Positions 24,292-33,649 are shown, counted from the stretch's first letter. The stretch: 33,694 nt of DNA from Candidatus Omnitrophota bacterium (GCA_003598135.1 QZKA01000031.1:1-33694); one strand, 5' to 3'. The notes: a model not told the origin generated them from the sequence alone. A program made the numbers and translations.

Positions 24292-24319
24292 TATTATAGT
24301 ATAAAAGGGCAAAAATCAA
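24292..24319 (-). promoter_or_regulatory. Promoter of the polysaccharide operon
   Basis: The minus strand reads TTGATT (24319-24314), a 16-nt spacer and TATAAT (24297-24292), about 30 nt upstream of the GroES-like ATG. No clear ribosome binding site follows. The next 24 kb to 8920 shows no intergenic gap above 20 nt within the operon, so this is the likely main promoter. Confidence 0.5.
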
Positions 24320-24433
24320 TTTCACTGCCCTAAAAGACCAGTGTTTGTTTAAAATTAACGGGACAGCCCTCCTTTAAAAAGCAAGATTCTTAGGTCGCGA
24401 ATGTACAAAAAGCCCTACCAGAGACAAAACGGC

Positions 24434-25225
24434 TTAATTATCCGTAGAAAGAAAACTCTTTAACTTCTGCGTTGCGTTCTTAACTGTCCCTACCGCAGCC
24501 TTGCCCGCCTTTTCGCTCAAATCAACAACTTTGGATGCAGTATCAGAGGCCAATTTTGTTGCCCCCTTCAATGATTCAGTCGCCGCTAATTTTAAGGGGC
24601 CCAAGTCGAGATTCGCCAGGCTTCCTACGGTGGTATGCGTAAGGGCCTTAAAGGTAATCAGGCTGACCAAGGCAACCGGATTATCAATATTGCGGTACTC
24701 TTCGTTAATATTGATGCGGAACTCTGTAACTTCAGGGACTGCCCTGTTAGAATAATCCTTATACACCACTTTTCCTATTTTAAGCTGCATCAGGTCTATT
24801 CTTAATTCCGGCATTTTCTCTTTCTTTTCTTTTTGCGGCTTTCCTTGGGTTTTGAGCGCTGTCAGGGTATTCACATTAACCTGCCCGTCAACATTCTTAA
24901 CCACCATAAACTCGCTGAGGCTCAGCGCAAGCGTCGAGATGTGTATTTTGCCTCTTAAGAACGAACCAATATCGTAATGCAGGTATATCTTTGGTATATC
25001 CAACATTACCCTATCCACAAAGCCCGGCGGGTTGAGGAGGCGAAGTCCCTGTACGTCGATAACGGATTTAAACGCACCTATGCGCATACTCTCGATATCA
25101 AGCTGTAAGCCTGTAATAAGCTTTACCGCTCCCTGGAAGGCAGCCTTGACAATGACATTCCTTGCAATAAATAACACAACCGCAATAACAAGGATCGCCA
25201 CTACTATTTTTGTTAGTCTTTTCAT
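24434..25225 (-). CDS. AsmA-like/DUF748-type membrane-anchored protein
   Basis: 263 residues with one N-terminal transmembrane helix (about 6-24) and a periplasmic part resembling the start of AsmA-family proteins (GLQLDIESMRIG, VQGLRLLNPPGF, IHISTLALSLSEFMVV). The C-terminal 60 residues are Ala/Lys-rich and helical (TKLASDTASKVVDLSEKAGK). AsmA-like proteins are linked to lipid or outer-membrane traffic. This one is short for the family. A strong ribosome binding site (AAGGGGGGG) precedes the ATG, 18 nt after the PEBP gene. Confidence 0.65.
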   Translation of the reverse strand: MKRLTKIVVAILVIAVVLFIARNVIVKAAFQGAVKLITGLQLDIESMRIGAFKSVIDVQGLRLLNPPGFVDRVMLDIPKIYLHYDIGSFLRGKIHISTLALSLSEFMVVKNVDGQVNVNTLTALKTQGKPQKEKKEKMPELRIDLMQLKIGKVVYKDYSNRAVPEVTEFRININEEYRNIDNPVALVSLITFKALTHTTVGSLANLDLGPLKLAATESLKGATKLASDTASKVVDLSEKAGKAAVGTVKNATQKLKSFLSTDN

Positions 25226-25243
25226 GACCCCCCCTTGGAATTG

Positions 25244-25759
25244 TTATAATCTGGCGCCTCTTTTATAGAGCCCTATCAATTCTGCGCTATCCAGTATATG
25301 TCCCTGCATAGAGCGTTCCAGCACTTGCTTATCTACGGTGCCGGAAAGGTTTAATTTTGTATCCAGGGCGAATACCTTAAAAAAATAGCGGTGCGTACCG
25401 CTGGGCGGGCAGGGCCCGTGATAGACTTTTCTGCCGGAATCATTAAGCCCCTGCTGGCCCGGCACGCTGTTTTTCTCAATCCTGCCGGTAACCTCAATGT
25501 TGTATACAACCCAGTGCACCCAGGTACGGCCCGGCGCATCAGGATCATCCATTATTAATGCCAGGCTTTGCGCCCGCGGCGGAACACCCTCAATGACAAG
25601 TACAGGATTCACATCCTGTCCCTCGCAGGAAAACTGAGCAGGGAGATACCCGTTATGTACAAAATCAGGACTGGTAAGTTTCATTTCTGCCCTCCCGTAA
25701 GCTACAGTTGCGCACATCCACAAAAAGGAAAAAAGAATAACGAGCGGAATCTTCCTCAT
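25244..25759 (-). CDS. Secreted YbhB/YbcL-type PEBP protein
   Basis: 171 residues. A signal peptide covers about residues 1-23. The phosphatidylethanolamine-binding/Raf-kinase-inhibitor-like fold is clear: FSCEGQDVNPVLVIEGVPP, LIMDDPDAPGRTWVHWVVYN (the DPDxP and HW ligand-site motifs) and YHGPCPPSGTHRYFFKVFAL (the GPCPPSGxHRY motif). It is exported to the periplasm. The bacterial role is unclear. It is in one unit with the AsmA-like gene. Confidence 0.9.
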   Translation of the reverse strand: MRKIPLVILFSFLWMCATVAYGRAEMKLTSPDFVHNGYLPAQFSCEGQDVNPVLVIEGVPPRAQSLALIMDDPDAPGRTWVHWVVYNIEVTGRIEKNSVPGQQGLNDSGRKVYHGPCPPSGTHRYFFKVFALDTKLNLSGTVDKQVLERSMQGHILDSAELIGLYKRGARL

Positions 25760-25810
25760 CTATCCTGCCCCTCTCTTTCCGGTTAAAACAATATAGGAAA
25801 TGCTGCTCTT

Positions 25811-26248
25811 TTAATCCTCTCTCTTGTGCTCGACGTCAATTATCTCATTATCTGCAGGCCTGTAACGGGAATCACCTGAAGCAAAATTTCGAAACCGGAA
25901 TTTACCGGAGGGGTTGATAAAAAGATTGAGCAATGCGCTGAAAATACTAAAGAAGGCAGCTCCCCAAAACGCATACCAGAAATCCGTAATATAAAAACCT
26001 TCCACAATCTTCGAAACAAGATAAAGCATAAAGCCGTTGATAATCAAAGTGAATAATCCCAAGGAAAGAATGGTAAGAGGCAGAGTGAAGAGAATAACGA
26101 GCGGTTTTAAAAACGCGTTTACCAGCCCAAACACCAACGCAGCTGTTGCCGTAGTTTGCCAGCTATCCGAATGAATGCCCTTCAAAAGATGCACCACCGC
26201 AAACAAAGCGAGCGTATTCAGGAACCATTTGAGTAGGAGGCCTAACAT
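25811..26248 (-). CDS. YvlD-like small membrane protein (phage_holin_4_2 family)
   Basis: 145 residues with four hydrophobic segments and the family pattern ALVFGLVNAFLKPLVILFTL followed by PLTILSLGLFTLIINGFMLY. A hydrophilic tail of about 30 residues ends the protein. Members are named after phage holins but are chromosomal membrane proteins of uncertain function. It has a good promoter upstream and no phage genes nearby. Confidence 0.85.
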   Translation of the reverse strand: MLGLLLKWFLNTLALFAVVHLLKGIHSDSWQTTATAALVFGLVNAFLKPLVILFTLPLTILSLGLFTLIINGFMLYLVSKIVEGFYITDFWYAFWGAAFFSIFSALLNLFINPSGKFRFRNFASGDSRYRPADNEIIDVEHKRED

Positions 26249-26277
26249 CTAAGATACCAATAGGTTAGTTTCGTATT

Positions 26278-26306
26278 ATTATATATTCGGAATTATAGGT
26301 AATCAA
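26278..26306 (-). promoter_or_regulatory. Promoter of the YvlD-like gene
   Basis: The minus strand reads TTGATT (26306-26301), a 17-nt spacer and TATAAT (26283-26278), about 30 nt upstream of the ATG at 26248. Confidence 0.55.
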
Positions 26307-26341
26307 GGCTATTTTGAGAATCAACCGGCCTGCCGGAAACC

Positions 26342-29300
26342 TTATTCTTTCTGGTTCTTTTTGCTTTTTTCTTCCAGGATCTTGTTGGCAATTTCTGCGG
26401 GGACCTGCATATATTTCTTAAAATGCATTGACGCATTTGCCCGTCCGCTGCTTAAAGAACGGAATGCCGTCGCATATCCAAACATCTCAGCCAGAGGCGC
26501 TTCTGCGGTAATTACCTTTTGATTGGCCTTGTTTTCAACTTTCAATATTTTTCCCCTGCGTGAGTAAATATTCCCGACAATGCTGCTCAAATATTCTTCA
26601 GGAGTAATAGCCTCTACTTCCACGTAAGGCTCAAGAAGGACAGGGTTGCATTTCATAAAAACCTTCTTAAAACATCCGATTGCAGCGAGCTTAAACGCCA
26701 ACTCCGAAGAATCAACTTCATGGAATGAACCGTCGATAAGGTTTACCTTCACATCAACCACGGGATAACCAGCATATGAACCTTCACGCATCGCTTCATT
26801 CACGCCCTTCTCAACCGCCGGTATAAAAGATTTGGGAATTGCGCCTCCTTTGATGCTGTCGACAAATTGATAGCCTGCCTCTGGAAGCGGAGAAAGTTCC
26901 ATCACGACATGGCCATATTGCCCCCTGCCGCCGGATTGCTTTACGTGCTTGTACTCATCGCTACCTGAAGACAGGATGGTTTCGCGATACGCAACCTTTG
27001 GCTGGCCTACCTCGACTTCAACGTTGAATTCTGTCTTAAGCCTGTCAACTATGATCTCAAGGTGGAGCTCGCCCATACCGGTAAGTATGGTCTCTCCTGT
27101 TTCCTGGTTAGCCTGCAGCGAAAAGGTAGGGTCTTCATCAAGTAATTTGGAAAGGCCCTTGCCGAGCTTGTCCTGGTCCTGCCGGCTCTTAGGCTTAACA
27201 CTCAACGAAACTACCGGAACAGGGAATTTCATTGCTTCAAGCAACAATGGATGGTCAACGTCGCTTAAGGTATCACCAGTAGAGGTATGTGCCAATCCTA
27301 TTACTGCAACAATATCTCCGGCAAACGAATATTCGATGTTTTCACGCTGATTCGCATGCATCTGAACGATTCTACCAATTCTTTCTTTCTTGTTTTTGCC
27401 AACATTAAGCGCATACATTCCAGAAGCCAGAAAACCGGAATAAATACGCACATACACCAATTTCCCCATATGTGGATCAGATTGCACTTTAAAGGCGAGC
27501 GCAGCCAGGGGTTCGTTTATGTCGGGCTTCTTTTCGATTGTCTTTTCTGCTTCATTGGCGTCATGGGCAATAACCGCAGGCAGCTCTGCCGGAGAAGGCA
27601 GATAGTATACTATCGCATCCAATAGTTTCTGGACCCCTTTATTTTTAAGCGCGGAACCGCAAAGCGCGACGACCGCTTTATTGGCAAGAGTGGCTTTGCG
27701 TAATACCTGCCTTATCTCCTGCGGTGAAACCGAATCCTCGGATTCAAGCATCTTTTTGGTCAGTGTGTCGTCGAAAAAAGCGGCTTTCTCAAGCATAGTG
27801 TGGCGATATTGCTTGGCGTTTTCTAATAAATCCTGAGGGATCTCTTCGATACCAAATTCCTTGCCTTGGGTCTCGTCTTTATAAAGATACGCCTTCATCT
27901 CGATCAAGTCAATGACGCCGCGGAAATCTGACTCTGCGCCAAGGGGAATCTCTATCGGAATCACATTCGCCCCGCAACGCTCTTCGATGCTTTTGAGCAC
28001 GCCGAAGAAATCAGCCCCTGTCCGGTCCATCTTATTGATGAAAGCGATCTTGGGCACGTTATATTTATCAGACTGATGCCATACCGTTTCAGACTGAGAT
28101 TCAACTCCGCCTACGGCGCAGAATACGGCAACCGCGCCATCAAGCACCCGCAGACTCCTTTCGACCTCTGCGGTAAAATCAACGTGGCCAGGCGTATCAA
28201 TAATAGTAATCCTTGTGTCATTCCAATTACAGGTAGTTGCCGCAGCAGTAATCGTAATGCCGCGCTCCTGCTCCTGTTTCATCCAGTCCATCTGCGCCTT
28301 GCCCTCATGAACCTCGCCGATCTTATAGGAACGGCCTGTATAATACAAAATTCGCTCGGTGATGGTCGTCTTTCCCGCATCGATATGCGCCATAATCCCA
28401 ATATTTCTTATCTTCTCAAGGCTGGTCTTGGGAACCGGCCTGACCAGTTCTTCTTTTTCTTTCTTTACCTTCTTCTCCTTAACCTCTGGCTTTAGCTCCT
28501 GAGCCTGAGGCTCTTCTATCTCTTGCTCTTGAGGCGCTTGTTCTGGCAATGATTCAGGCACTTCCTGTACGACTGGCTTTGCTTCCTCCTGGCTCGCCTC
28601 AACTGTTGCCGGCGTAGCTATGGGTTCGGCAACGATGGCTCCTTGTGTCTGGACAGAGGCTTGCTGTCCTTGCGCGCGTAATTTCTCTTCCAGGGCCTTT
28701 ATCCGCTCTTCTTTCTGCTCAAGCTCTTTTTCCAGTTCCGTATATTCTTCATTGAGCTTGTTAAATTCAATCTTGGGAACCCATTCGCTGGTTTCCTGGT
28801 GCTTTTTCAAGGCCTTCATTTTTTCCTGGAGTTCCTTGATTTGCTCGTCGTATTTTTCGATCTTGTGCTTAGAAACTTCAATCGCTTCGTTTTTTTCCTT
28901 GCTTTCTTTCTCTAGGGCTTTATTACTCTCTTTGAACTCCGCAATTTCCCTGTTGGCATTCACATTCTTTGCAAATTCTGCCTGCAATTCTTTATCTTTC
29001 TCTATAAACTTGATTTCGTACTGATTGCTGCGCTCTTTTAACTTATTTGCCGCCTCTTCGGCCTTTTCCACCCACTCCTGCTTTTTCTTTAGTTCCCCCT
29101 CTAATTCCAATTCTCTCTTTTTCGATTGTTCATATGATTTTTTTACCTCTTCAAAATCAGCCTTAAGCTTGTTAAATTCCTCTTTGAATAATAAGGAACC
29201 ATCCGCCTCTGCCTGTGGGAGGGATTCAGGCATTGCCGGCTTTGGCCTTCCCCAAAAAAAGCGGTCGTCTTTTTTTCTTTTCGGCTTTTCTCCGGATGCA

Positions 29301-29374
29301 TTGTATTCTCCGAAGAGCCCGTATGCAACAAGACCAAGACCCGCCAAAAATAAAACTCCTAATAAAATTATCAT
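26342..29374 (-). CDS. fusA: Elongation factor G with N-terminal membrane anchor and coiled coil
   Basis: 1010 residues in one uninterrupted frame. Residues 2-22 form a transmembrane helix ([19 protein letters not shown]). About 60-235 is a long charged coiled coil. About 240-312 is a Pro/Glu/Gln-rich linker ending in a Lys/Glu stretch. From about 316 to the end is a complete EF-G of about 695 residues: G1 AHIDAGKTT (329-337), [10 protein letters not shown]3 DTPGHVDF, G4 NKMD, then domain IV pieces such as [15 protein letters not shown]. No ATG, GTG or TTG occurs just before the EF-G part, so the fusion is real in the sequence. AGGAAG precedes the ATG at 29374. EF-G drives translocation and ribosome recycling; the anchor implies a membrane-tied form. 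A separate canonical fusA probably exists elsewhere. Confidence 0.9.
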   Translation of the reverse strand: MIILLGVLFLAGLGLVAYGLFGEYNASGEKPKRKKDDRFFWGRPKPAMPESLPQAEADGSLLFKEEFNKLKADFEEVKKSYEQSKKRELELEGELKKKQEWVEKAEEAANKLKERSNQYEIKFIEKDKELQAEFAKNVNANREIAEFKESNKALEKESKEKNEAIEVSKHKIEKYDEQIKELQEKMKALKKHQETSEWVPKIEFNKLNEEYTELEKELEQKEERIKALEEKLRAQGQQASVQTQGAIVAEPIATPATVEASQEEAKPVVQEVPESLPEQAPQEQEIEEPQAQELKPEVKEKKVKKEKEELVRPVPKTSLEKIRNIGIMAHIDAGKTTITERILYYTGRSYKIGEVHEGKAQMDWMKQEQERGITITAAATTCNWNDTRITIIDTPGHVDFTAEVERSLRVLDGAVAVFCAVGGVESQSETVWHQSDKYNVPKIAFINKMDRTGADFFGVLKSIEERCGANVIPIEIPLGAESDFRGVIDLIEMKAYLYKDETQGKEFGIEEIPQDLLENAKQYRHTMLEKAAFFDDTLTKKMLESEDSVSPQEIRQVLRKATLANKAVVALCGSALKNKGVQKLLDAIVYYLPSPAELPAVIAHDANEAEKTIEKKPDINEPLAALAFKVQSDPHMGKLVYVRIYSGFLASGMYALNVGKNKKERIGRIVQMHANQRENIEYSFAGDIVAVIGLAHTSTGDTLSDVDHPLLLEAMKFPVPVVSLSVKPKSRQDQDKLGKGLSKLLDEDPTFSLQANQETGETILTGMGELHLEIIVDRLKTEFNVEVEVGQPKVAYRETILSSGSDEYKHVKQSGGRGQYGHVVMELSPLPEAGYQFVDSIKGGAIPKSFIPAVEKGVNEAMREGSYAGYPVVDVKVNLIDGSFHEVDSSELAFKLAAIGCFKKVFMKCNPVLLEPYVEVEAITPEEYLSSIVGNIYSRRGKILKVENKANQKVITAEAPLAEMFGYATAFRSLSSGRANASMHFKKYMQVPAEIANKILEEKSKKNQKE

Positions 29375-29466
29375 TCTTACTTCCTAGTGACGATTCTTAC
29401 CTTAACCAAACATGCTCCCGCGTAAGAACAGCTTTCGATAGGCTTAAAAACCGTCCCTGATTAAAT

Positions 29467-29504
29467 AAAAGGGATGCCCTCACAAATAGAAAGGCATCCC
29501 TTTT
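29467..29504 (-). terminator. Rho-independent terminator after ferritin
   Basis: AAAAGGGATGCC (29467-29478) and GGCATCCCTTTT (29493-29504) form a 12-bp stem with a 14-nt loop. It lies 27 nt beyond the ferritin stop. The minus strand continues TTTTATTTAA after the stem. Confidence 0.85.
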
Positions 29505-29530
29505 CATGTATGAGGGCCAACGGTTAACGA

Positions 29531-30022
29531 TTAACCTTCCCTCTTTGCCAATTCCCTATCCAGCATCATCAATCCAGCAGAAGGGCCGGCTTTAAGCTTT
29601 TTCAAATCTTCCAAGATCGCATTTGCGTTCTTTTCTTCCTCAATCTGTTCGGTAATAAACCACTGCAGGAAAGCTAACGTTGCATAATCCTTTGCTTCAT
29701 CAGCAAGCAGGCAGAGTTTTTCGATCATTGCGGTAACCTTTTTTTCATGGGTAAGCGCCCCCTCAAAAAGATCAAGGCAGGATGCGAATTCGGCATCCGG
29801 CTCTGGGATGGCCTGCAATAATACCCGCACACCCCTATCGATAAGATAGACATAGAATTTCATTGCATGCGCGTGCTCTTCTTTTGCCTGCACTTTGAAC
29901 CAGTGGCCGAACCCGGGCAAATTACTTGTATCCGCGTAGCTTGCCATGGAAAGATACAAATAAGCAGAATACAGTTCGTTCTTTATTTGTTCCTGTAGCG
30001 CTTTTTCTAACTTCTTGTCCAT
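29531..30022 (-). CDS. Bacterial non-haem ferritin
   Basis: 163 residues with a four-helix ferritin pattern: ALQEQIKNELYSAYLYLSMA, FKVQAKEEHAHAMKFYVYL (ferroxidase ExxH) and FLQWFITEQIEEEKNANAIL. It should oxidise and store iron in the cytoplasm. The ATG at 30022 is chosen because GGAGGG lies 7 nt upstream; an upstream start at 30052 adds ten non-conserved residues. It is monocistronic, with its own promoter and a strong terminator. Confidence 0.93.
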   Translation of the reverse strand: MDKKLEKALQEQIKNELYSAYLYLSMASYADTSNLPGFGHWFKVQAKEEHAHAMKFYVYLIDRGVRVLLQAIPEPDAEFASCLDLFEGALTHEKKVTAMIEKLCLLADEAKDYATLAFLQWFITEQIEEEKNANAILEDLKKLKAGPSAGLMMLDRELAKREG

Positions 30023-30036
30023 CGTTTCCCTCCTAG

Positions 30037-30066
30037 ATTGTATTTGTTTCAATTTTTTTAAGCCAA
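30037..30066 (-). promoter_or_regulatory. Promoter of the ferritin gene
   Basis: The minus strand reads TTGGCT (30066-30061), an 18-nt spacer and TACAAT (30042-30037). The short leader holds TAGGAGGG before the ATG at 30022. No obvious Fur box is seen. Confidence 0.4.
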
Positions 30067-30080
30067 CTCATGCCGCTGTT

Positions 30081-30404
30081 TTATTTCTTCCACTGCCTGA
30101 CAATAGAATACCCCATAAAATTAAACATCGCGTTACGGAAATTCAATTTTATAAGGCCGGAAAGGGCCCGTGTAAGCGAATAAAACTTTGAATAGGCCTT
30201 AAGGACGCTGAGCTGGAGTTCGCGTGCAGAAAGCAGGTGCGGTTTAAATACGATATGTTGTCCATCGTAGAGACTCCAGTCTTTCGTAAAAATGCGCTTC
30301 TCATTTTCCAGGTCCTGATAGGCCTTTGTGCCCAGCAAGGGCATAAGTATCTTACTATATACGTTTATTTCCGAGGCGCGCGGCTCAATCAAAATAACTT
30401 TCAT
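30081..30404 (-). pseudogene. Internally deleted B12-binding radical SAM remnant
   Basis: 107 residues. The first 25 (MKVILIEPRASEINVYSKIL, then MPLLG) look like the start of B12-binding radical SAM proteins. Residues 29-107 (KRIFTKDWSLYDGQHIVFKP, then LLSARELQLSVLKAYSKFYS) look like the C-terminal end of the same family. The whole middle is absent, including the CxxxCxxC cluster motif and cobalamin-binding core. The join is in frame, and a promoter-like sequence and GAGAG ribosome binding site remain. It may still be expressed as a small protein, but it cannot be a radical SAM enzyme. The family match is from memory of typical sequences. Confidence 0.6.
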
Positions 30405-30437
30405 ACAACTCTCTCAGTATCTTACAATTTTATGGGT

Positions 30438-30466
30438 AGTTTAGCACAAGAAATCGACGCGGGCAA
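30438..30466 (-). promoter_or_regulatory. Promoter of the radical SAM remnant
   Basis: The minus strand reads TTGCCC (30466-30461), a 17-nt spacer and TAAACT (30443-30438), with TGC directly before the -10. It lies about 30 nt upstream of the ATG at 30404. Confidence 0.45.
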
Positions 30467-30479
30467 GCCCTTTTAAGGA

Positions 30480-30899
30480 TTATCCAAGCCTCAAGGCCCA
30501 AATCCCCGTGATAATCAGAAAAACTCCGGCCATCTTTTGCGGGCTGAATGATTCGCCCAGTAAAACGACCCCAAGAAGGAATGAGATAAAAGGATAGCTT
30601 CCTGAAACCGGTACTACCCTGGAAACCTGACCTAGTTTTAATCCGTTATAAAAACAAATCTGTGCTATGAAACTGGCAAGAAATCCGCTTAAGACAAGCA
30701 GGAACGCAGAGCGCGGATCAACCGACCTGATCTCGCGTGGTTTGACCACGCACAAAAGGACCACAAGTCCAATAACCACTCCAATGCAGCGGTAAAATAA
30801 ACCAGCAAGTGGCGTTGACTTCATCAGGCCGATTTTTTCCAATAAAGGCACAACTCCCCAGATAGAGGCACTTACCATTGCCCATAAAAAAGCATCCAT
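30480..30899 (-). CDS. EamA-family transporter, single-domain
   Basis: 139 residues with four to five hydrophobic helices and the EamA/DMT pattern: MVSASIWGVVPLLEKIGL at the start and RVVPVSGSYPFISFLLGVVL then GVFLIITGIWALRLG at the end. Most EamA transporters have two such domains (about 300 residues); this one has one, so it would need to dimerise, like EmrE. It follows TreT by 17 nt and is probably the last gene of the trehalose unit. The substrate is unknown. Confidence 0.8.
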   Translation of the reverse strand: MDAFLWAMVSASIWGVVPLLEKIGLMKSTPLAGLFYRCIGVVIGLVVLLCVVKPREIRSVDPRSAFLLVLSGFLASFIAQICFYNGLKLGQVSRVVPVSGSYPFISFLLGVVLLGESFSPQKMAGVFLIITGIWALRLG

Positions 30900-30916
30900 T
30901 GATTACTCCTTTATGA

Positions 30917-32128
30917 TTATAGGTATACGATATCTTCGGTGTGGTAGGCTGAAAGGAATAGAAGCATGTATTCCCGCAAATGGCGGGTAACGAGAAAATT
31001 GTTCCTGATGTGCTCTCTCCCGTTCAGGCCAAGCTTCGTGGCGTACTCGGGGCTATTCAAAAGTTGCTTTATGGCAAAACTTGCCCCTTCGATCGAATGG
31101 CAAAGAAGTCCCGAATATTTGTGTTTTATCTGAAGGGGGATCCCGCCAACATTGGAAGCAACCACAGGCTTTGCTTTCCACAAGGCCTCTGTCACCGTAA
31201 GGCCAAACCCTTCCCTTATCGATTTCTGCACTATGACCGCCGAGGCTCTTTGCAGCGCGTTGACTTCAATATCGTTCTGAGGCAAAAGCAGAATATGGAT
31301 ATCGGGGTCGTCTGACGATGCCTCCTTGACTTCTTCAAGCACCTTAGCACCCTCGGGATCATCAATCGCTGTACCACCCGCAAGAATCAGCTGGCAGATA
31401 TTATATTTTCTCACCCTCTTGTAGGCCTCGATCACTCCTAAGGGGTCTTTGAGACGGTCAAAACGTGAAATCTGCGTAATGATCGGCTTGTCAGGGGATA
31501 TACGATACTTCTTCAATACCGCATCGATTGTCTCTTGAGGAATTTCTTTGTTCTTATCACTTAAGGGGTCAATGGAAGGAGAAATCAAAAACTGATGAAT
31601 AGGCAATTTCTGAGAAAAGCTCGGCGCAGAAAAAACCGCGGCATCATACTTTGAAATGAAATTTTTTAAGAAACCCCATACCTTCTGATTTGGGCTAGAT
31701 ACATCTATGTGGCAACGCCAGATCCATTTATTAGTCGTCTTTTTTTCAACCAGTGCAATCGGTTGCGGATCATGGATAAATACGATATCCCCGTATATAT
31801 TAACCTCTTTGATATTCTCCCTGCTCGTTTCCATGAATACGTCGAAGTCGGACTGCAGGATTTCTTCCGACCTGCCGTGAAGGGCATTGTGAAACTTCTT
31901 GGTGACCTGGAAAAACTGCTCCCCTCCCTTTATCAAATCCCATCGCGTATCTACCCCCAGCTCCCTTAAAAGAGGGACCATGTTGGTCAAAATCTCAGCA
32001 ACTCCGCCTCCGACAGAAGTAGAATTAATCTGCTGGATGACCTTGCCCTTTAATTTTTCCGCTAGGAGCCTTAAGTCATCAATAATAGACTGGCCTACGA
32101 TAGGGATATATTCTTCAACCTTTGCCAT
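30917..32128 (-). CDS. treT: Trehalose glycosyl-transferring synthase (TreT), GT4
   Basis: 403 residues. The N-terminus is close to TreT: INSTSVGGGVAEILTNMVPL, RELGVDTRWDLIKGGEQFF and VTKKFHNALHG. The donor site region has ITQISRFDRLKDPLGVIEAY and REGFGLTVTEALWKAKPVVA with the E-x7-E motif. TreT makes trehalose from an NDP-glucose and glucose. The upstream reading starts at TTG (32140); the ATG at 32128 is taken as the better start. Both overlap the end of the DUF5752 gene. The family also includes sucrose-phosphate-like and other GT4 enzymes, so substrate use should be treated as likely, not proven. Confidence 0.85.
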   Translation of the reverse strand: MAKVEEYIPIVGQSIIDDLRLLAEKLKGKVIQQINSTSVGGGVAEILTNMVPLLRELGVDTRWDLIKGGEQFFQVTKKFHNALHGRSEEILQSDFDVFMETSRENIKEVNIYGDIVFIHDPQPIALVEKKTTNKWIWRCHIDVSSPNQKVWGFLKNFISKYDAAVFSAPSFSQKLPIHQFLISPSIDPLSDKNKEIPQETIDAVLKKYRISPDKPIITQISRFDRLKDPLGVIEAYKRVRKYNICQLILAGGTAIDDPEGAKVLEEVKEASSDDPDIHILLLPQNDIEVNALQRASAVIVQKSIREGFGLTVTEALWKAKPVVASNVGGIPLQIKHKYSGLLCHSIEGASFAIKQLLNSPEYATKLGLNGREHIRNNFLVTRHLREYMLLFLSAYHTEDIVYL

Positions 32129-32801
32129 CGTAACGTGCAATCTTTCTCTTAATAATCCTGATCATGGTTTTACGTAAATCTTCGATCGTATAGGTATAGG
32201 GATCAAGCTTGTTGATAGAATCCGCTAATTCCTTATCTCCGAACGAACTCTCGATCCAATTGGAAAAATCGTTATTTGCCTTCTCAAGCCTCAGGCGGGC
32301 TTCAAAGATATGAAAATAAATGGAGTCAATAGTAATCTTGGTTAACACATCCACAAATTCGTTAAGGTCATATACTACATAATTCGTAGGCAGCACAAAG
32401 CTGACTGATTTTATAAAATAGAACTCATCCCCCTCGTGGGAAAATTTCATTTTTGCTAAAGGGCTATTCTTCAAATACGAGTCAATGGTCTCAATGATGC
32501 GTTCTCGCAATGCCCTGATGGTATTAAACTGAATTGTATCAACGCTGGCCAATTTCTCTCCCAGCTCATCTTCTCCCAGGACCTCGGTTACCCAGTACGC
32601 AAAATCGTTCGGCGGCTCAGGAGAAAGATACTGATGCTGCTGAAGAAACCGGTGGGTATGGTGATAAATACAAGAGCCAGGCACTTCCTTAATAAGCACA
32701 AGCAGCTGGTTCAGGGTAGAAGCCCGTAAGCCCGTAAGCCCTGAAAGATGCAAACGTGTATAAAATCTGAAAGGTTCTTTCGCTTTTTTCAATTCCGGCA
32801 C
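32115..32801 (-). CDS. DUF5752-family protein
   Basis: 228 residues. It contains the conserved FRFYTRLHLSGLTGLRASTL, IYHHTHRFLQQHQYLSPEPP and NDFAYWVTEVLGE segments of the family as I know it. No catalytic motif is recognisable; His-rich HHTH is notable. The start is GTG (32801) with AAGGAG 7 nt upstream. It overlaps the OtsB gene by 13 nt and the TreT gene by 14 nt, indicating coupled translation and a role in trehalose metabolism. Its exact function is unknown. Confidence 0.8.
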   Translation of the reverse strand: MPELKKAKEPFRFYTRLHLSGLTGLRASTLNQLLVLIKEVPGSCIYHHTHRFLQQHQYLSPEPPNDFAYWVTEVLGEDELGEKLASVDTIQFNTIRALRERIIETIDSYLKNSPLAKMKFSHEGDEFYFIKSVSFVLPTNYVVYDLNEFVDVLTKITIDSIYFHIFEARLRLEKANNDFSNWIESSFGDKELADSINKLDPYTYTIEDLRKTMIRIIKRKIARYDGKG

Positions 32802-33604
32802 TGAGTATCTCCTTCTTTAAGCCGCAGAAGCTCTTGGAACAACCGCAACACCTCTTTTGTGTTACGCACATAGAACCGCGCGTAGGATTCCTTCGGTGTG
32901 CCAACATATACCCCTATCCCCTTATTCCTCAGCGCCCTGAACGCATCATCATCAGTGATATCATCGCCGATATAAAGCGGCAAAAGGGGAACTGCTTTAT
33001 TTGCGAATTTCTGCCTCGCGAATAGCCAAAGCACTGCCTTGCCTTTATCCCAAGGAACTGGCGGCCTTATCTCCATCACCATCTTTCCTGAGTTCGTCTT
33101 TACCTTATGCGTAAGCATATACTCCATTACAGATTTCTCAAACGCTGTTTTTATTTCAGAAATTAGGCTGCGCTTTGCAAGGCGGTAATGCAAGCTTAAA
33201 GAAAAACCCTTATCTTCAAGAAATACGCCTTTAAATCGGGATACCTGTTCTAAAATTTCTGGCTTAAGCTCTCGGAGTATCTTTCTGAAACCCGAATACA
33301 CAGGGCTCCTGAACCTTATCTGCGGCCCTTCAATCTCAAAACCGTGATTACCTACATATATGATCCCCTTGATACCGACTAACCGCTTGATATCTTTTAA
33401 CGCTCTCCCCGTAATAACTACTATAGTATAATCTCTCTGCCGTGTCAAATCACTCAATAGTTGCTTCGTCTTTTTAGACAAAAGCGCCCTCTGCGGCTTA
33501 TCGACAATGGGCGTTAAAGTCCCGTCGTAATCTAAAAACAGCATGAGGTGTTTGTTGTATATATTTTCTTTAAACTCTGAGAAATGGCTAAACACATGCC
33601 TCAT
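32789..33604 (-). CDS. otsB: Trehalose-6-phosphate phosphatase
   Basis: 271 residues, HAD superfamily. The motifs are in order: LFLDYDGTLTPIVDKP (nucleophile Asp), IVVITGR, then the Lys-containing WDKGKAVLW and YIGDDITDDDAFRAL. These are typical of OtsB, which removes phosphate from trehalose-6-phosphate. The ATG at 33604 has GGAAGG 8 nt upstream; an ATG at 33634 would add ten residues. It is followed by DUF5752 and TreT. No OtsA synthase is in the window, though the upstream gene is cut off. Confidence 0.87.
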   Translation of the reverse strand: MRHVFSHFSEFKENIYNKHLMLFLDYDGTLTPIVDKPQRALLSKKTKQLLSDLTRQRDYTIVVITGRALKDIKRLVGIKGIIYVGNHGFEIEGPQIRFRSPVYSGFRKILRELKPEILEQVSRFKGVFLEDKGFSLSLHYRLAKRSLISEIKTAFEKSVMEYMLTHKVKTNSGKMVMEIRPPVPWDKGKAVLWLFARQKFANKAVPLLPLYIGDDITDDDAFRALRNKGIGVYVGTPKESYARFYVRNTKEVLRLFQELLRLKEGDTQCRN

Positions 33605-33649
33605 CTTAACCGCCTTCCAACACCTGCCTGACATTCCTATATAATATGT

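Noticed and set aside
24261-24433. CIRCE operator or terminator in front of the GroES-like gene
   Set aside because: No TTAGCACTC/GAGTGCTAA pair is present, and no stable hairpin with a T-run was found in this 173-nt gap; only the promoter is supported.
25811-26248. Phage holin as a sign of a prophage
   Set aside because: The YvlD-like family is chromosomal despite its name, and no phage structural, integrase or lysis genes are near.
26342-28428. EF-G part as a separate gene with an internal start, or as a tetracycline-resistance (TetM-type) protein
   Set aside because: There is no ATG, GTG or TTG just before the EF-G domain, and the frame is continuous with the coiled coil. The motifs and length fit EF-G better than TetM.
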